DNA of 22,390 nt. Source: Lactifluus volemus. Lineage: Eukaryota > Basidiomycota > Agaricomycetes > Russulales > Russulaceae. Shown here piece after piece: positions 8,040 through 18,349 of this stretch. The translations under genes and the position numbers were made by a program. Location: NCBI GenBank assembly GCA_022376515.1, contig WTXI01000482.1, forward strand, positions 1 through 22,390, read 5' to 3'. Numbering within the stretch: the first letter of the stretch is position 1; every line of letters begins with the position of its first letter. Under the pieces are notes generated by a model. It worked only from the letters and a program-made list of their open reading frames with translations. It did not search any database and was not told the DNA's origin.

Positions 8040-9238
8040 ATGACGGCAAAACTCTTCTCTTTGTATCTCCTTGTCGTGGCAGGGTTCGCGATTGTTAGAG
8101 CAGGTACGCACCCTAGCTCTAGGTGTCCTTCCACTGACGTATTGACCGCACCGTTGGTAGCTCCTCTGACCCCCCGGAAAAATCATCACTCCAATCTGGT
8201 TCATGTGAACGCTCAATGCAATGCAACTGCGCAGAATGTCGCGGTTGGACTGCAGCAGATGAACGCCACGCTCGGGCAGCTTGTCGCACAGATGCAGGCT
8301 GGGTGCGCCGCAATTCCACACCACTGTTGTCTATGACTGAAAACAGATTAGGAACGGCACAGCTAATCTGTGCAATAACACATTGGTCGCAGCCAACACC
8401 ACCTTGTTGGCGAACTCGACGAGCGTGAACTGTACCAATGCTACAGCGGCATGCCCTTCTAATTCAACGGCAGTGTTATCCTCCAACACTACCTTGTTGG
8501 CGAACTCGACGAGCGTGAACTGTACCAACGCTACAGCGGCATGCCTTTCTAATTCAACAGCATTGTTATCCTCCAACAGCTCTTCGCTCGTAGCCAATAG
8601 CACTTTGCTGGGGAACTCGAGCGCGATTTGTGCCAACAACAGCACAGGGGCATGCCTTTCTAATTCAACATTGGCATCATCCAACAGTTCTGCGCTTTTA
8701 GCCAATAGCACCACGTTGAACTCGACGAGCGCGATTTGTGCCAACAGCACGGCATGCCTTTCTAATTCAACATTGTTATCCTCCAACAGCTCTATGCTCG
8801 CAGCCAATGGCACCTTATTGGCGAACTCGACGAGCGTGAACTGTACCAACAGTACAGGGGCATGCCTTTCTAATTCAACTGCGGCACTCAACTCTACCTT
8901 ATTGGCCAACTGTACTGCTGCGAGCAACTCCACGTCCGCTGCCTGTGCCAGCGCACAGAACTCCGTTATGATGGCACAGAATGCCCTCTCAGCAATGATG
9001 TCAGGACAGTCCACTAACGCGAGTCAAGTCACCGGGAACATTACGGCTGCAATAAATATGATGAACAACATAAACTCGTACGTGTTTTTCTTGCCGTTCT
9101 TGCTAGCTAGGTACTCAAGGGGGTGTTGGGCGCAGTGCCAACCCGGACGTCAAGGCAAAGGTGAAAAAAGCAAAGAAGGCGATGCAAGCCATCGCGAAGA
9201 AAGCAGATAACCTGGCGAAGGCCTGTGTTCAAACTTGA
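8040..9238 (+). CDS. Secreted, sequon-saturated Cys-repeat protein (four exons, ~344 aa), unknown function
   Basis: Exons by splice signals and frame: 8040-8103, 8161-8302, 8352-9077, 9136-9238. Introns are 57, 49 and 58 nt, all GT-AG; the first has CTGAC. The ATG at 8040 opens a classic signal peptide (MTAKLFSLYLLVVAGFAIVRA), with cleavage probably at ARA/AP across the first splice. Residues ~22-68 are a non-repetitive segment ending LGQLVAQMQAG. Residues ~69-250 are imperfect ~30-residue repeats built from ANSTSVNCTNATAAC and SNSTxLLSSN words, with a Cys pair per unit (C-x5-7-C). About three dozen N-x-S/T sequons are present, an extreme density. A Met/Ala/Gln helix follows (~250-310), then a Lys-rich amphipathic tail (VKAKVKKAKKAMQAIAKKA) ending ACVQT. 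There is no GPI signal or membrane segment after the signal peptide. A heavily glycosylated secreted or wall protein is my inference. I do not recognise a family name. A dead paralogue lies at about 1269-1877. Confidence 0.82.
8401..8900 (+). repeat. Internal coding repeats of the sequon-rich gene (90-bp unit, degenerating)
   Basis: The unit beginning ACCTTGTTGGCGAACTCGAC at 8401 recurs at 8491 with a 90-bp period and very few differences. Later units (about 8581, 8686 and 8770) keep the words GCATGCC-TTTCTAATTCAAC and TTATCCTCCAAC but vary in length by multiples of three. Identity is highest at the 5' end, which suggests recent unit gain there. Confidence 0.9.
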
Positions 9239-10384
9239 TCGATCTTGATCCTTGATCATTTTCGGATCCTGTTGCCTTTTCCCTGCTTGTACGCTTAGAG
9301 TAGAGTTTTTTTTAATTTTGTGCACGGCCGATGTAAGAAATCCAAGAGACCGATAGAGTTGAAGGGACATGGAAAAAAAAATTTCGAGTGCCTTGCAACC
9401 ATGAGAAAATCTGGAGGGGAGACCCCAGCAGGTGGGTACTGTAAAGTTCGAATAGAGTCCGAATTCCGGCAGAAGCGGTGGTTTCAGAACGTCTGATCTA
9501 TCTTCCACAACACTGGCGAATCTCTACAGTGGAAGAGGTATAGTCAGTGATTTCTAGACGAGTGTCGATGAATTGTTATCCAAACATCATGCATCATGAT
9601 CCATTGGCATGTGGACCCGGACATAATGTCCAGATACAGATATGTCTGTTTCTTTGTGATTTTTTTTTTGGTAGCCCCGTATGATTAGACGCTGCGTGAC
9701 GGATGGGAGATCATGATACCGGCATGTGCCTGGAAATCTGCTGCGCAACAGCAGCTGGAGACCAAAGCCCTTGAACCGCGTGCAACTTGAATAAAACGCC
9801 GCAACCTAGTTCCTTGTCTATGCCTGTTTGACGATAGCGTTCTACCTTTTGTCACCAGTTGGCACTTCTCTGCTAACTTACAAGAAGCCTCTCATAGCTG
9901 ACATAATTCAATCGAGGTACGCCTTTAAGCCGCATTAACAACTTTGGCCAGTCTTGCCAGTGGCGGTGGCAACGCCTTTGTTTCGAATCTTCTTAGGAAC
10001 CCTGAATGCTAGATTTCCGAGTCATTCCGCAGTCATCGCTCCCCCCCCCAAAAAAAAAAACTGTTTGCTGACTGCACGGGGGTTTTGACCGCCGAGTGCA
10101 GAGCCTGAGGGGCATCATTGGGGCACCAGCCTGAGTTCTCCCCAAGGCATTATGTGGACCATGTGCATTATTTCCGTAGCTCGATATCGATCGACCCCAT
10201 ATAAATCACTAGCGATTTCTTCTGTCCGGGATCGCCGCAATTGAGACGAGGGTGCTTTTGTGCTCCAACCGCCGCCACCGGTCACCAGTGATGCGCATGC
10301 CGCCTCCGCAGCAGCAACGTGACATCTTGGACATCTTGGAGATAGCACTTACGTTATCAGCCGCCTTGACTACGTTCAAAGGTT

Positions 10385-10530
10385 GTGGATGTCTTTATCC
10401 CGCGCAGAGCAGTCTTTGTCGAGCGGGACAAAAAACCTAAACTGTGATCTTACTAGGGATAAGGACTCGCCGAGAACTTTGGCAGCATACCATGTCCCAT
10501 TGTACTCGAAGACAAAAAAACAGACTGAGT
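10385..10530 (-). pseudogene. Possible decayed coding scrap, unidentified
   Basis: The minus strand is open for about 45 codons with protein-like composition: FVFEYNGTWYAAKVLGESL, then FRFFVPLDKDC and DKDIHNL before a stop. A one-base shift continues with PLNVVKAADN up to a GTAAGT donor-like site near 10349. There is no start codon, and I do not recognise a family. It may be a remnant of a larger gene or chance. Confidence 0.3.
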
Positions 10531-11170
10531 TGCTATCCAAGAGCCCGAAAAGACCACCTTAGCCGCGCCTCCTGGTCCAATGCACAGTGCGCAATGAGTC
10601 GGCAACCTTAATCATTGTACAGTATAAAATCAACCAAGAATCAAGCTTATTACATTCACGGTATCAGTAAAGGATAATGATATGCAGGCACGACTGTGGA
10701 CGATTTAGGACGAACGCACGGGCGAGTACCAGTAGAATAAATTAAAAGGGAAGGGGCGCTGCCCCTCCAGCTTATAATGAAGCAGTTAAAGTCGTGGCTC
10801 AGAAGATCAACTTGAAGGAATTGCCGCGGAAAAGCAAGGTAAAATGGGATTAGGCTTGTGTAGGACCCGGGGTCTCGAGTGCGGGAGTGTCGCATCAGAG
10901 AGCGCCGTCTGTCTCACATAGGAGTGGTCTGGCGTGCTTGGTCTGTCCGAGATACTACTGTAGTGTGACGTGTCTGGTAATACATCGAGTAATCTCAATA
11001 TGTATTGCGTTACTATTAGTAGTAGGGTCACTGGCAGGATAACTTCAGGCTTAACGTTTAACGTTTAACCCTTATGCGGTATGAGGTAGTGACGTCGCGG
11101 CGGCATACATATGGTGCTAAGAAACGGTTAATGAAGTTATCGGTGTGATGAAGAGTCAAGTGCCCATGGC

Positions 11171-11190
11171 TACTACTGTATACAGTAGTA
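11171..11190. repeat. 20-bp perfect palindrome
   Basis: TACTACTGTATACAGTAGTA reads identically on both strands. It sits in a gene-poor stretch with many related TACTA/TAGTA words. It could be a dimeric factor site or a simple hairpin; nothing here decides. Confidence 0.9.
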
Positions 11191-12280
11191 CGCGAGACTC
11201 GGACGTTGCTGCTCCACAGGCACTTGACGACTATTTCGGCACTCCAAGCTCCAAGCTCCAAGTCCGAGGGTTGTGTTTCAAAAAATTTCAAGATCATGAT
11301 TCAGACCACCTACTTGAACCGGTGGAGTCGGAATTATTAAGCGACAGGCTACGACGGGGGGTGGCCTGACTCGTTTCAAATTTCTGTTTAGCCCGAGTAT
11401 CCCTTACAGTAGTAACCCTGATCATCATCATCAAAGGTTGACACTGTAACCGTGGTCACGATTAGCTACTCTCGTCCTCGTGGAACCCTTACTTAGTACT
11501 AGTGTACCGCAACGTGTCGCTGTAGGGCAGATGCTTTTTCGCACGGGTGGACTTTCCGCGACCCCACGTTCAACGGACGCGATCGCCACTGTGATCCATC
11601 ATGATGGTTTCAATACAGTCCAAGTCATGATACTACTAAGTCAAATCAGTAAGTCCTGATCCGCCGAGTCCTCTTACTCTTTCGATCATCACATCACAAT
11701 AGCGAGTGATCGTTGATGTGAGTACAGTACGTAGTACATTACTATTCAATGATTATTAGTAGCTACCTCAGCGGCCTGGCCACGGGTCCTTGTGCGACAG
11801 CGCCAGACCGCCACACTTAAGATCTAGCTGGCTGGAACAACGGCACTCAGACTTGTACTCTGGCTTGCGTACGCGCTTGGCTGAGGTCCAACCATTTCCC
11901 ATCTAATATTCCGTAAAAACAACAGGATAGCGAGATCTCTTGGATCATTTGTTACAAGCATATCATCCCTGTCAAAAAAGTCAGGAACGCAAAGCTCATC
12001 ATCAGGCCATAAATCATGCAAAGTGCAGTTACAAACTTTGAGGAAAACAACAAAGAAGAGTAAGAGGGGTAACAAACAAGGTCAACATCCAGTCCAGAAT
12101 TCGTCGGTCGTCAAAACGAAAAAAAAAGGGAGTCAGTTTGTGTGTAGTGAGAGAATCCCAAGAAGGTCAGGTATACACTAGATGATGCATTTGGATATAT
12201 ATATGAAATCATTATCGAGAAGGGCGAAAAGGACAAGAATCATCATTTTTACCTCAAACTAACGCGCCCCCCCCCCTTGC

Positions 12281-14819
12281 TCAGGGCTTGTCGAAATACG
12301 CGACCAGCTCGCCGACCGGCGCGCGCGGCTTGCCAGCGACCACCTTGGGCGGACGTGGGGTTGCCTTGGCGCGAGCCTCGTTCTCCTCGCGTCGTACGAC
12401 GAGCGGATCGCGGAATCCTCCAGAAGTCGAGGACGACCAAGACGTGCGCCGCGATGGATCTCGGTCATCCTCTGGAGTGGTGTTATTGTCCGTGGTACTC
12501 TGCGTACGTAGTCGCAGAGGATTCGTCGTTGACTTCGTCGTCGTCGTCGTCGTCAACCGCACTGTCGATGCAGGTGCGGGCAGCATAGTTTGTGTACTGC
12601 CTCGTGGACGCGTATTTCGACGCGGGTGAGGATGAGGGACCGAATCGGCGCTCGTATCAGTGTCGTCCCCACCAGTCCCGATACTAAACCCGAGTCCAAC
12701 ACCGTTCTTCCTCCGCTGTCCGCCGAAGACCGACGACGACTGGTTTGTATCTTTCTTCGGTTGTAAGGACACCGAGGCGTGTCTTTGTCTTCCCGCAGAA
12801 CGACCGATGGTCCGGTCGACCTTGGTGTCCTCGTCTTCCGTGTCGTCACCGACGGATATTGGAGGCGGAGACGCGGATGGGCGTGGTTTCATGATTGGTT
12901 CGCCGAGCGCGACGGTGTAGCGTTTCCGTGGCGTCGGGCTGATGCTCGACGATCGTGGGCGTGCAGGCTGGGGCGGTGCCGTCAAGGTGCCTCCTGTCCG
13001 CGGCAGGCCAGATGGAGCGGAGGATGTCGGCGGTGGGGGGGTCACAGGAAGACCTGTGACAGATACGAGACGAGGACGCGCAGCAGCAGCTGGCGACGCG
13101 GACGCCGAGGTGCTAGCAGTGGGCGGTGACTGGGGCGGTGAAATCGAGCTCTGGGCGGCGACTACTGAGCCCCGAGGAGAGGTATAATCTCCTGTTGGAT
13201 ACGGCAGCCGCGAGCGGGGCGGCTCCGCGCGGACAGCTGAAGAAGGGACAAAAGGCGGGCTGAGCGACTCGCGCCGGCGGAGGTCACTGTACGATGACGC
13301 GGGAGAGACTGAGGGCTGCGGCGTATTTGGTGGGAGGGAATGCGAGTGGACTGTGATGGACGAGCTGGTCTGTGCGTGGATCGCGAAGGACGAGTTCGTC
13401 TGTGGGGCAGTAGACACGGCTTGTGCTGAAACACGTGAGGGCAGGGAGGACAGAACGGCGGGTGCCGTCACGAGTTTGGCCACCTCCCGTCCGAGTTCGC
13501 TGATGCGGCCTTGGACCTCCATGAGTTCATCGCGCATTTCATTCACGGACTCCTCCAAGACAGATGGCTCGCTGGCCTTTGAGACGACGCCATTCACGCC
13601 GTCCTTTTCGTTCTCCTTCTCAACAAGCCATCGTTCCACATCACTCATGCGGTCCTCCAATGCGCGGACGTGTCCAACGGTCCATTTTTCGAGCTTCTCG
13701 AAACGTCGTGCGATGACGAGAAGGGTACCAGGCATATCGAGCGTACCCCCTTCCTTGAATTGCGCGTAGACTGGAGGGGGTTCACGAGATGGAGACCCAG
13801 ACGTTGAGCGAGATGGTGATATTGTTGGACCCTCCAGAAGGCGCAGAGGACCCGGTAGTAGACTAGGAGGGTGACTAGACGGCGTCGGCGACGATGGGGC
13901 AGACTGTGAGGTGTAGCTTGAAGAAGGCTTGGGGGGAGTGACAAGGCTGAGCAAAGTTGGGTTATTAAACTTGTTCTCTGGGGTGGTAGGCCAGTCTGCG
14001 CTGCGCTTCCTATCTTTCTCAGTCTTCTTCGCTTCCTTCTTTTCGCGTTTTTCCTTGTCCTTGGTTTCTTGAATAACCTGCTGTGCGGCGGTGAGCGGTT
14101 CCTTTGTCGGGGTGAGGCGATTCTTGGCGGCGCTCCACCATGAGGATATACCGCCGTTCTCGGATTGGGACGGAGTCGGGGACGGGTGTTCGAACGCGGT
14201 TTCGAACGCGGGCATAGACTGGGAGCGAGACGGAGAGACATCGCGCTTGGGAGGGCTGGGTGTGACGTGCAGCATTTCGAGTACTTTCTCTTCCATGAGG
14301 CGGCGTTCCTCGGCCTCCCGAATGAGGATGCGTTCTGCCTCGCGTCGAGAACGATCGCGCTCACGTTCCGCCTCCCGTTCGAGTTCTTCATCTGTGGGAA
14401 GGCTCGGGGAGGTGGCACTGGCCACACCGACGAAGGAGCCCACGCGTTGGGCAAAGGTCGACGCGAATTTGGAGATGGATGGATTTGGCGATTGAGAACG
14501 TCGGCCCCATGGGGTATCGGGATCATCATCGTCGTCATCGGAACCGTCCTCGCTTTCTATTTCACCCGTGTGAGGGTCAACCTTGAAACCGGAACGAAGT
14601 GGGGACGGTGACCTCGGAAGAGGGTAGTTATTACCGTACACGGGCTGTGGCTAAGAGAAAAGTGAAGGGTCAAAAGGGGAGTTTTAAGCGAATTGCGGAC
14701 AATGAACATACGATGTCGATGGTGGTAGGGCGAGGTGGGGCTAGAGAAGGAGCTGGAACACGTCGTTGTTGAGGTTTGAAGTGAGAATCCGGTGGAGGTG
14801 GTGGTAAAGAGGAGGCCAT
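12281..14819 (-). CDS. Large low-complexity coiled-coil protein (two exons, ~825 aa), function unknown
   Basis: Exon 1 is 14819-14712 (ATG, MASSLPPPPPDSHFKPQQRR...). The intron is 14711-14651 (GTATGT...CTTAG, 61 nt; an alternative in-phase acceptor CACAG at 14645 would drop two residues). Exon 2 is 14650-12281, ending YFDKP-stop. Features: Pro-rich N-terminus; acidic run EDGSDDDDDDPDTPWG (about 69-85); a charged Glu/Arg coiled coil (about 120-163); a Lys/Glu helix (about 224-252); a longer heptad-like region LEKWTVGHVRALEDRMSDVE onward (about 350-430), the best candidate for a structured domain; then a long Ser/Pro/Thr-rich disordered part with a Thr6 tract encoded by an ACG-type microsatellite near 12535-12555. 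There is no membrane segment. The frame is intact for over 2.3 kb, arguing for selection. I do not recognise the gene; a scaffold role is only a guess. It shares its promoter with LCB1. Confidence 0.88.
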
Positions 14820-14913
14820 CCTTGACTTTGTTCAACGTTCAACGTTGATTCAACGAGTTTACCCGCGTCCGCGCCCGGAATAAGCCGTCTCATCTATCTC
14901 AACGACGACAATT
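14820..14913. promoter_or_regulatory. 94-bp divergent promoter between the coiled-coil gene and LCB1
   Basis: The two start codons (14819 minus, 14914 plus) are only 94 bp apart, so transcription must start from a shared region or inside it. It contains three GTTCAAC/GTTGATTC-like words (about 14829-14852) and a GC-rich block near 14863-14879. There is no TATA element on either strand. Confidence 0.7.
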
Positions 14914-16736
14914 ATGGACGGCTCAGCATCACCTCTCGAGCCTCTCTTTACCTTTCTCTCTTATGCTCTCATACAAGCAGAGACTGCTTTCTTCAAATTA
15001 CCCGGTTCACACTTCATCGTTCGCTATGTCAAATCTTCTCATCAGAACGACCCCGGCCGCACAGTCCTGGAAATTCTTCTCGCCCTCTTCGCCATTCGCA
15101 CCCTTCTTCAATCTCGTACCCGCGCAGATAATGGTGAAAAGCACTTTATTCAATTTTCTCACAAGGTAAATTATATCGATCGCCTTTCCACACTGGCCTG
15201 ACCCAGATTTTTTTCCAGGAAATAAACGAGCTCGTGGACGAATGGACACCAGAGCCTCTAGGTGCCCCGCTCACACCAGAAGAGCAGTCCGATCTCGCAT
15301 CCATCCCAGTAGTCTCTGGACCGAATGGACCGAGGCCCAAACTTGTTAACATGGCCAAGCCGGTGCTTAACCTGGCTAGCTACAATTTTACAGGCCTCGC
15401 AGGAAATGAAACTATCAAGGAACGTGCCATTGAGACCCTCCGGAAATATGGTGTGGGTAGTTGTGGCCCACCCGGATTCTACGGTACTATGGGTGCGTCA
15501 TGTACGCACTCCAGCCATGCTCCGTCTTGACAATGGGCATTCGTAGACGTTCATATGGATCTTGAGCGCGACATTGCCGACTTCCTTGGTACAGAGGCCG
15601 CTATTCTCTATTCTCAAGGTTTCGCGACGACTCCTTCCGTCATTGCTGCCTTTGCAAAGCGTGGGGACATCATCGTAGCCGATCGGGGTATCAACTTTGC
15701 TATTCAGAAGGGCCTGCAGATTTCCCGTTCTACCATTCGCTGGTTTGATCACAATGATCTCAAAAGCCTCGAGGAGGTCCTCCAGAGTACTGATAAGGAG
15801 CATCGTAAACGTCGTGGACCACTCACGAGGCGATTCATTGTCACTGAGGGTATTTTTGAGAGAGATGGCGCGATAGCTGATTTACCTAAACTTGTGAGTT
15901 GCCGATGTCCCGAGCATTATCCACGCATTCGTATTCATCCTTCCCAGGTGGAACTAAAACACAAATACAAGTATCGCCTCGTTCTTGATGAGAGTATCTC
16001 CTTTGGCACTGTAGGTCGAACCGGACGAGGCCTCACGGAATTATACAATGTACCTGTATGCGTGTCTTGCGACTACTTGACACTATCGCGTTTCTTAACT
16101 ATGTGTTCACAGGCCACTCAAATAGACATCCTTATCGGCTCAATCGCCAACGGCCTGAATTCCTCGGGTGGTTTCTGCGCTGGCTCACACGTCGTCGTCG
16201 ACCATCAGCGAATCAATGGTACTTCTTTCGTCTTCTCCGCCGCCGTCCCCGCTCTCCTCGCCGTCTCTGCCTCAGAGGGAATCAACATCCTCCGCAACAC
16301 GCCCTCGATACTGAGCACGCTCCAAGAGAACATCCGCGCGATCCGCGGCGTCCTCGAACGCGTCGACTGCATCACGATACCCTCGCACTCCGTCTCGCCC
16401 ATCATCCACATTTACGTGCGCTCTTCACCTCCCTTGGCGTCGGCTACGCATCTGTTGCCCCACTCAGTCGCAGCGAAGCCATCAAACCCCGCTGGGCGTG
16501 ATCCCCCCTCGTTCGACATTGCTACGGAGGAACGGTTGTTGCAGGATATTGTGGACGAGGCACTCGCGCAGGGCGTGTGGATCACGCGCGCGCGAAGGCT
16601 GAGGGGTCAGGAGGTCATCGAAGCGCGCCCGAGCATCCGCCTCGCTGTTACTGCTGCGCTGTCGCGCAAGGAGTGCGAGCGCGCGGCGGGCGTCATTAAG
16701 GCTGCTGCTCTGAAAGTGCTCGGGAAGCGCAAGTAA
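14914..16736 (+). CDS. lcb1: Serine palmitoyltransferase subunit 1 (LCB1)
   Basis: Five exons: 14914-15165, 15219-15492, 15547-15893, 15948-16055, 16113-16736. Introns are 53, 54, 54 and 57 nt, all GT-AG, giving 534 aa. The product pairs with LCB2 in the ER membrane to condense serine with palmitoyl-CoA, the first step of sphingolipid synthesis. Visible: an N-terminal membrane helix about 50-66 (TVLEILLALFAIRTLLQ); LNLASYNFTGL; KYGVGSCGPPGFYGT with the conserved Cys (about 166) matching the site mutated in human SPTLC1 neuropathy; AAILYSQGFAT; FIVTEGIF; LDESISFGTVGRTGRG; and GSIANGLNSSGGF (about 336-348). In the last, the PLP lysine of LCB2-type enzymes is absent, as expected for LCB1. It closes with a canonical C-terminal domain (IEARPSIRLAVTA). 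Length is close to the yeast subunit. Frame and splicing are clean throughout. It lies head to head with the coiled-coil gene. Confidence 0.97.
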
Positions 16737-16972
16737 TATTATTCTCACATACTATACCAGAAAGTCAAGTACAATTCGATTATCAGTATAGAGGCGCATT
16801 GATGGCGAGCACATGAATCTATGGATTGGGTCCGTCAAACTCGACCATCATGATCACGTTTGGGGCGCATCATCGATAGATCATCATCTATCTCTGATGA
16901 AATCGTACGCATCTCAATTGTCTAAGACTCTAAGAAACAGGTCCCTGCCTAAGCAGTCGTTCATGCATGACT

Positions 16973-16999
16973 GTTTTGTTTTGTTTTGTTTTGTTTTTT
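16973..16999. repeat. (GTTTT)5 microsatellite
   Basis: Five consecutive GTTTT units, the last extended by T. A pentanucleotide repeat in non-coding DNA 3' of LCB1. Confidence 0.95.
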
Positions 17000-17851
17000 C
17001 TTGTTTAAAAAATCGAGTTTTGATAACATTGTTGTCATGTGGCAAGCGAGGGTCCAGAACTGGTGAGAGACAGCGCGTGTTTTGCCCCCTCAGGTTCAAG
17101 GGACATATCATAGAACCTGTAGTCAGTTTATTAACTTAGTGGCGTACACGTCGAGGCGTCCTTCGTTCGTCATTCGTCGTCAAGGGGAGGACGGCCGGCC
17201 TCGGCTCGGGTTTCCCATTTTGGTGATCCCTTTGTCGTGAAAAAAACGGGCGCACGTGGCGAACTAATTTAGGCCATTATTCGACCTGATTCGGATGGCG
17301 GGAGAGCGTAGATTGACCCTGAAGTAGACAGGACAGCTAAACCAGCTGTGGAATAAAGCTTGTGTCTACGTAGATAGACAAACACACGCCCGCGGTTGGT
17401 TTAGTAGTACTGTAGTACATTCTGTCGAATGGTGGGCGAAACTCACGCTCCTCCGTAGCCCTTGCTTGTGGCGCTGAGCCTAGCCGAACAAGTCCTCTCT
17501 GTGTGAGTGAACCCACCGAACGGAACCGAGCGTTAGCCAGGCACCAACTCAGTTCCGCTGAACGAGAATCCCGTTCTTCGCAAAGCCTGCTCAACGTAGA
17601 CCCCACAGTGAATGCAAACTTGACGATGATACGGTGATTCCTATCAATAAAATCAAAAGTTAGGGTTGATGGCAAAACGACCTAGATAAAAGGTCGTACC
17701 GTATCTACCTGATCTAATATGATGGATTAGTGAAAAGAAGCGAAGAGAATAATTCTATTCCAAGTCAAGACCGTCGGCCGTGGGCGCGTATCTTTATATT
17801 GAGACCTTGACGATCTGTCATCGAAAGAGTCACTCTGAGAGGAATTACTGA

Positions 17852-17869
17852 TATCACTGCGCAGTGATA
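17852..17869. promoter_or_regulatory. 18-bp perfect palindrome upstream of the Clp1-like gene
   Basis: TATCACTGCGCAGTGATA is identical on both strands. It lies about 480 bp upstream of the start codon at 18350 and close to a second short palindrome (AGAGTCACTCT). A dimeric transcription-factor site is plausible but unproven. Confidence 0.45.
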
Positions 17870-18258
17870 AAATTTCCGAGGAGATAAGCGGACTTTACCA
17901 GGTGGAGGATCAGTCAGTTTTGAAAACAAGAGACTGTCAAGAGTGACTCGGAGGGGTCATAGCGACATATGGATGACGAGGGGTTGAATTGGAAAAAAAA
18001 CAAGGCTTAAAGAAGTACAAGGAATATATATTCTCAGAAAGGCAAGGTTTGTACAGAAGCGAGACGTTGCTTTGTGGGAGGTCGGGAAGGAGTTAGGGAC
18101 AGCGCAAAGGAGGAGATTTAACAAGGGATGCCATCGGTAGAGAACATTACCAAAGAGGGCAACAAACGAATACCCAAAAGAGCGAGTCGGACAGCCCTCT
18201 GCACGCTCCTTTCGTTGTTCCTCTTCTAGCCTTCGCTTTCCTCCTATCTATCCCTCTT

Positions 18259-18268
18259 TATATTTAAA
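18259..18268 (+). promoter_or_regulatory. TATA element of the Clp1-like gene
   Basis: TATATTTAAA lies about 82-91 bp upstream of the ATG at 18350. It is embedded in pyrimidine-rich sequence (CTTTCCTCCTATCTATCCC upstream, CCCTTTTCTCTTC downstream), a strong fungal core-promoter arrangement. Confidence 0.65.
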
Positions 18269-18349
18269 CATCTGTCCCTTTTCTCTTCGTACTTTGCTCA
18301 GGAAGCGTTCATCAATTGGCTCATCCACACACATTCAAAATCCCTTGAC

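Larger units (their letters stand above)
9239..12280. other. 3-kb gene-poor stretch
   Basis: No intact gene is supported. It holds homopolymer runs (T near 9305 and 9660; C then A near 10039-10060), a possible decayed minus-strand coding scrap (10385-10530), a hairpin AGGGGC-GCT-GCCCCT near 10755-10769, a 20-bp palindrome (11171-11190), and many TACTA/TAGTA words between 10.9 and 11.8 kb. The frame at 11824-12075 on the minus strand resembles a signal peptide but has no ATG upstream of it. Confidence 0.4.
16737..18349. other. 1.6-kb intergenic stretch between LCB1 and the Clp1-like gene
   Basis: No gene is supported; the longest frames (about 110 codons at 17337-17675 minus and 16813-17139 plus) show no family motifs. 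It holds the LCB1 3' region, a (GTTTT)n microsatellite, an 18-bp palindrome (17852-17869), AGAGTCACTCT at about 17826-17836 with a related AGAGTGACTC near 17940, and the core promoter of the next gene. Confidence 0.45.

Noticed and set aside
8331..9014. A 227-codon open frame on the minus strand opposite the sequon-rich repeats
   Set aside because: It is the mirror of a low-complexity, codon-biased repeat whose complement happens to lack stops. The plus strand has a signal peptide, three introns and a paralogue; the minus frame has none of these.
10800..10830. Resemblance of ACTTGAAGGAATTGCCG to a conserved 18S rRNA stretch
   Set aside because: Only about 16-17 bases resemble it, and neither flank continues the match. 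Treated as chance.
11048..11072. TTAACG-TTTAACG-TTTAACCC series, considered as an interstitial telomere
   Set aside because: The unit does not match TTAGGG/CCCTAA and there are only about three imperfect copies.
11824..12075. Minus-strand frame resembling a small secreted protein (LLFFVVFLKVCNC at its start)
   Set aside because: There is no ATG before the hydrophobic part; the open frame begins at a TTG. No intron joins it to a start exon, and it lies just past the end of the ~825-aa gene.
13645..14538. A 297-codon minus-strand frame inside the ~825-aa gene
   Set aside because: It is a shifted-frame shadow of the larger gene, rich in Arg/Pro/Ser as expected from reading a low-complexity sequence out of frame.
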